Shown here: positions 62,621-64,000 of the stretch, one piece after another
Position numbering within the stretch: position 1 is the first letter of the stretch
How the letters are laid out: each line of letters opens with the position of its first letter
NCBI GenBank assembly: GCA_036345935.2
Contig: JADWOT020000001.1
Span: 21,881,187-21,945,186 of the forward strand
Source: Taenia hydatigena
Lineage: Eukaryota > Platyhelminthes > Cestoda > Cyclophyllidea > Taeniidae
Reading direction: 5' to 3'
Length of the DNA stretch: 64,000 bases
Translations under genes and position numbers: made by a program
The notes under the pieces: model-generated
The model's database searches: none
What the model saw: the letters and a program-made list of their open reading frames with translations, nothing else
What the model was told of the DNA's origin: nothing

Positions 62621-63189
62621 AGCCCACACAGGACTGAGACATCATCGGACCAATTGAACAACTTGGGACCCTTGTGCAAATGTGTGTGAAAGTGGTGGAT
62701 TGATCCTGTCATCAGAAGGGACTCTGCATAGAGGCTTCATTAGATTTATCTTCCATGCATTGTGTGTCACATCCATGGAAGTGGGTTGGTCGAACAATTC
62801 TGTTTCTGCCAGTGGTGAAATACTTGTGATCGGCCTTATAAAAGACAGAGAGAGTGCAAGCCCCGTGGTCCGTAATGGCAATGACGTGTAACAACGGTGG
62901 TCCAGGCAACCCTCTATTGTCAGAAATGCCTACGTACGACCAAGCAACATCTAGGCAGGTGTATGAAAAGAACTTGTTGGGGAGGGAATGCGCACTCCCC
63001 TGTTTCACTTTGCTAATCGCTTTCCATAAGCAAACCTGCATTCGGCACTCAGTGAATTGATGGGACGAGGGTCAGCACATCCACCACGATTCTGGGCAGT
63101 TCACAGTGTTTATGATGCCTCAAGCACTAAGTAACTGGGAACACTGGAAGCAAAACCAATGGTTTAGCACACAGTGAAGTACTGCCCTC

Positions 63190-63400
63190 ACACTTGTCCA
63201 CTCCATTACTTGGATGTTGCCAAACTCAGTAGCAAATTTGCGTGTAAGTCAATTCGACCGGTTTGCCTTCAGCAATGCAACCGAATTCCATGCGGTAAAT
63301 CTAGGTTTGCCTTTTCCATGTAAAAATAATTGTGTCACTTCCAAAGCGCTATGTCTGCCAACACATACAGAGGTGCCTTCAGCACCGCAGCATTGACAAC
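63190..63400 (+). repeat. Inverted partner of 43665-43935
   Basis: The + strand reads FSNATEFHAVNLGLP, then KNNCVTSK. This parallels the minus-strand translation at 43665-43935. No similarity extends into either flank except the unrelated catgggacaacgagct repeat at 63484. Confidence 0.6.
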
Positions 63401-63483
63401 GCACAAGTTGGTTATTAAAACCTTCGGCTCCTGAGTGAATGTAGGGCACTTTGTTATCCGCGCCTGCAGTGAACATTGCGCCT

Positions 63484-63595
63484 CATGGGACAACGAGCTG
63501 TCTTTTCTGCAATCACTTTAGGCGTTCACTGACCACTTGGTGGACCAGACACTAAAAGATGCATCGTGGTCGACCTTGCTTCAATCATCCTTGGA
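63484..63595 (+). repeat. Short dispersed repeat (catgggacaacgagct)
   Basis: Partner of 42310-42395, with about 30 extra bases between the two shared blocks. Both copies end near caatcatcct / caaccatcct. Confidence 0.75.
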
Positions 63596-64000
63596 CCGAG
63601 CAGTGGTTAGAGAAGGACATCATCGAATGGATGGCGGCTGCAACAGTGTACAGGAAATGGGAGCTAAATGGGTTTTAAAATTTGTTCCATTGTCAGAAGT
63701 CAACGGCGTTAGGTAGGTCATGAGGCTCGCATAATACACAGGTCGCCTCCCACCCAAAGGACGCATTCAAAAAAACAGCTTCTGCAGCACAACTTTGTGT
63801 GGTCATGAACATGCCAATTTCTGGTGTTACAAACCAATTGTTCCAACTGTTCCAAAGTTAAAATAACTTTTAATTCAATCACCGTTGACATGTCCAATTT
63901 GTGAAGACGCTTTCGGTTCACAAGTATCAGGCAACACGGACTCGCTGCCAACTTCCTGACGCACCATGTGACACCTCTGCTTCATTGATGCATAAAATCA

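Noticed and set aside
1..64000. tRNA, rRNA, CRISPR, bacterial operon or phage features
   Set aside because: I saw no tRNA A/B box pair with a foldable cloverleaf, no rRNA sequence and no regularly spaced repeats. Gene structure is eukaryotic.

Overview
The window looks like flatworm nuclear DNA, most likely from a parasitic cestode. Every gene I can support is split by canonical GT-AG introns. There are no operons, no bacterial ribosome-binding sites and no long single-exon ORFs. The protein families are metazoan (a two-TM ecto-NTPDase, rhophilin, ATE1), and ATE1 carries introns of only 41-42 bases next to larger ones. The cestode assignment is inference; I cannot search a database.

Three genes can be assembled, all on the + strand. 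(1) 4651-10834: a CD39-like ecto-NTPDase in 10 exons, frame-consistent throughout, 493 aa, with N- and C-terminal membrane anchors. Its cysteine framework is kept, but key apyrase residues are substituted (ACR1 Ser to Leu, ACR3 catalytic Glu to Gln, ACR4 Asp to Asn), so it looks like an intact pseudoenzyme. (2) 25504-34524: a rhophilin-like BRO1-PDZ protein, with a possible HR1 exon upstream at 24296-24415. One intron holds about 0.45 kb of (TCC)n and another a recently copied dispersed repeat. (3) 51744-53622: arginyl-tRNA-protein transferase ATE1, 6 exons, 522 aa, apparently complete.

Much of the rest is duplication debris. Decayed copies of the NTPDase locus lie at 41015-42295 (exons 1-4), at 56922-61240 (exons 4, 5, 8 and 9 plus intron sequence) and, inverted, at 19547-20195 (exons 3-4). 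Isolated remnants of the exon 5 / intron 5 junction lie near 14330, 15295 and 62540. At least eight other repeat families link 11-18 kb, 30 kb, 39-50 kb, 55-57 kb and 61-63.6 kb. A set of 15-18-base imperfect palindromes (TCACAT..GTGA core) recurs at six sites.

Region by region: 1-4650 no recognised gene; 4651-10834 NTPDase; 10835-24295 repeats and NTPDase relics; 24296-34524 rhophilin; 34525-39129 little recognisable; 39130-50900 repeat-rich with a degenerate NTPDase copy; 51744-53622 ATE1; 53623-55900 nothing but a short trinucleotide tract; 55900-64000 duplicated NTPDase locus and repeats. The three genes are not an obvious pathway: extracellular nucleotide biology, Rho-linked scaffolding and N-degron tagging.
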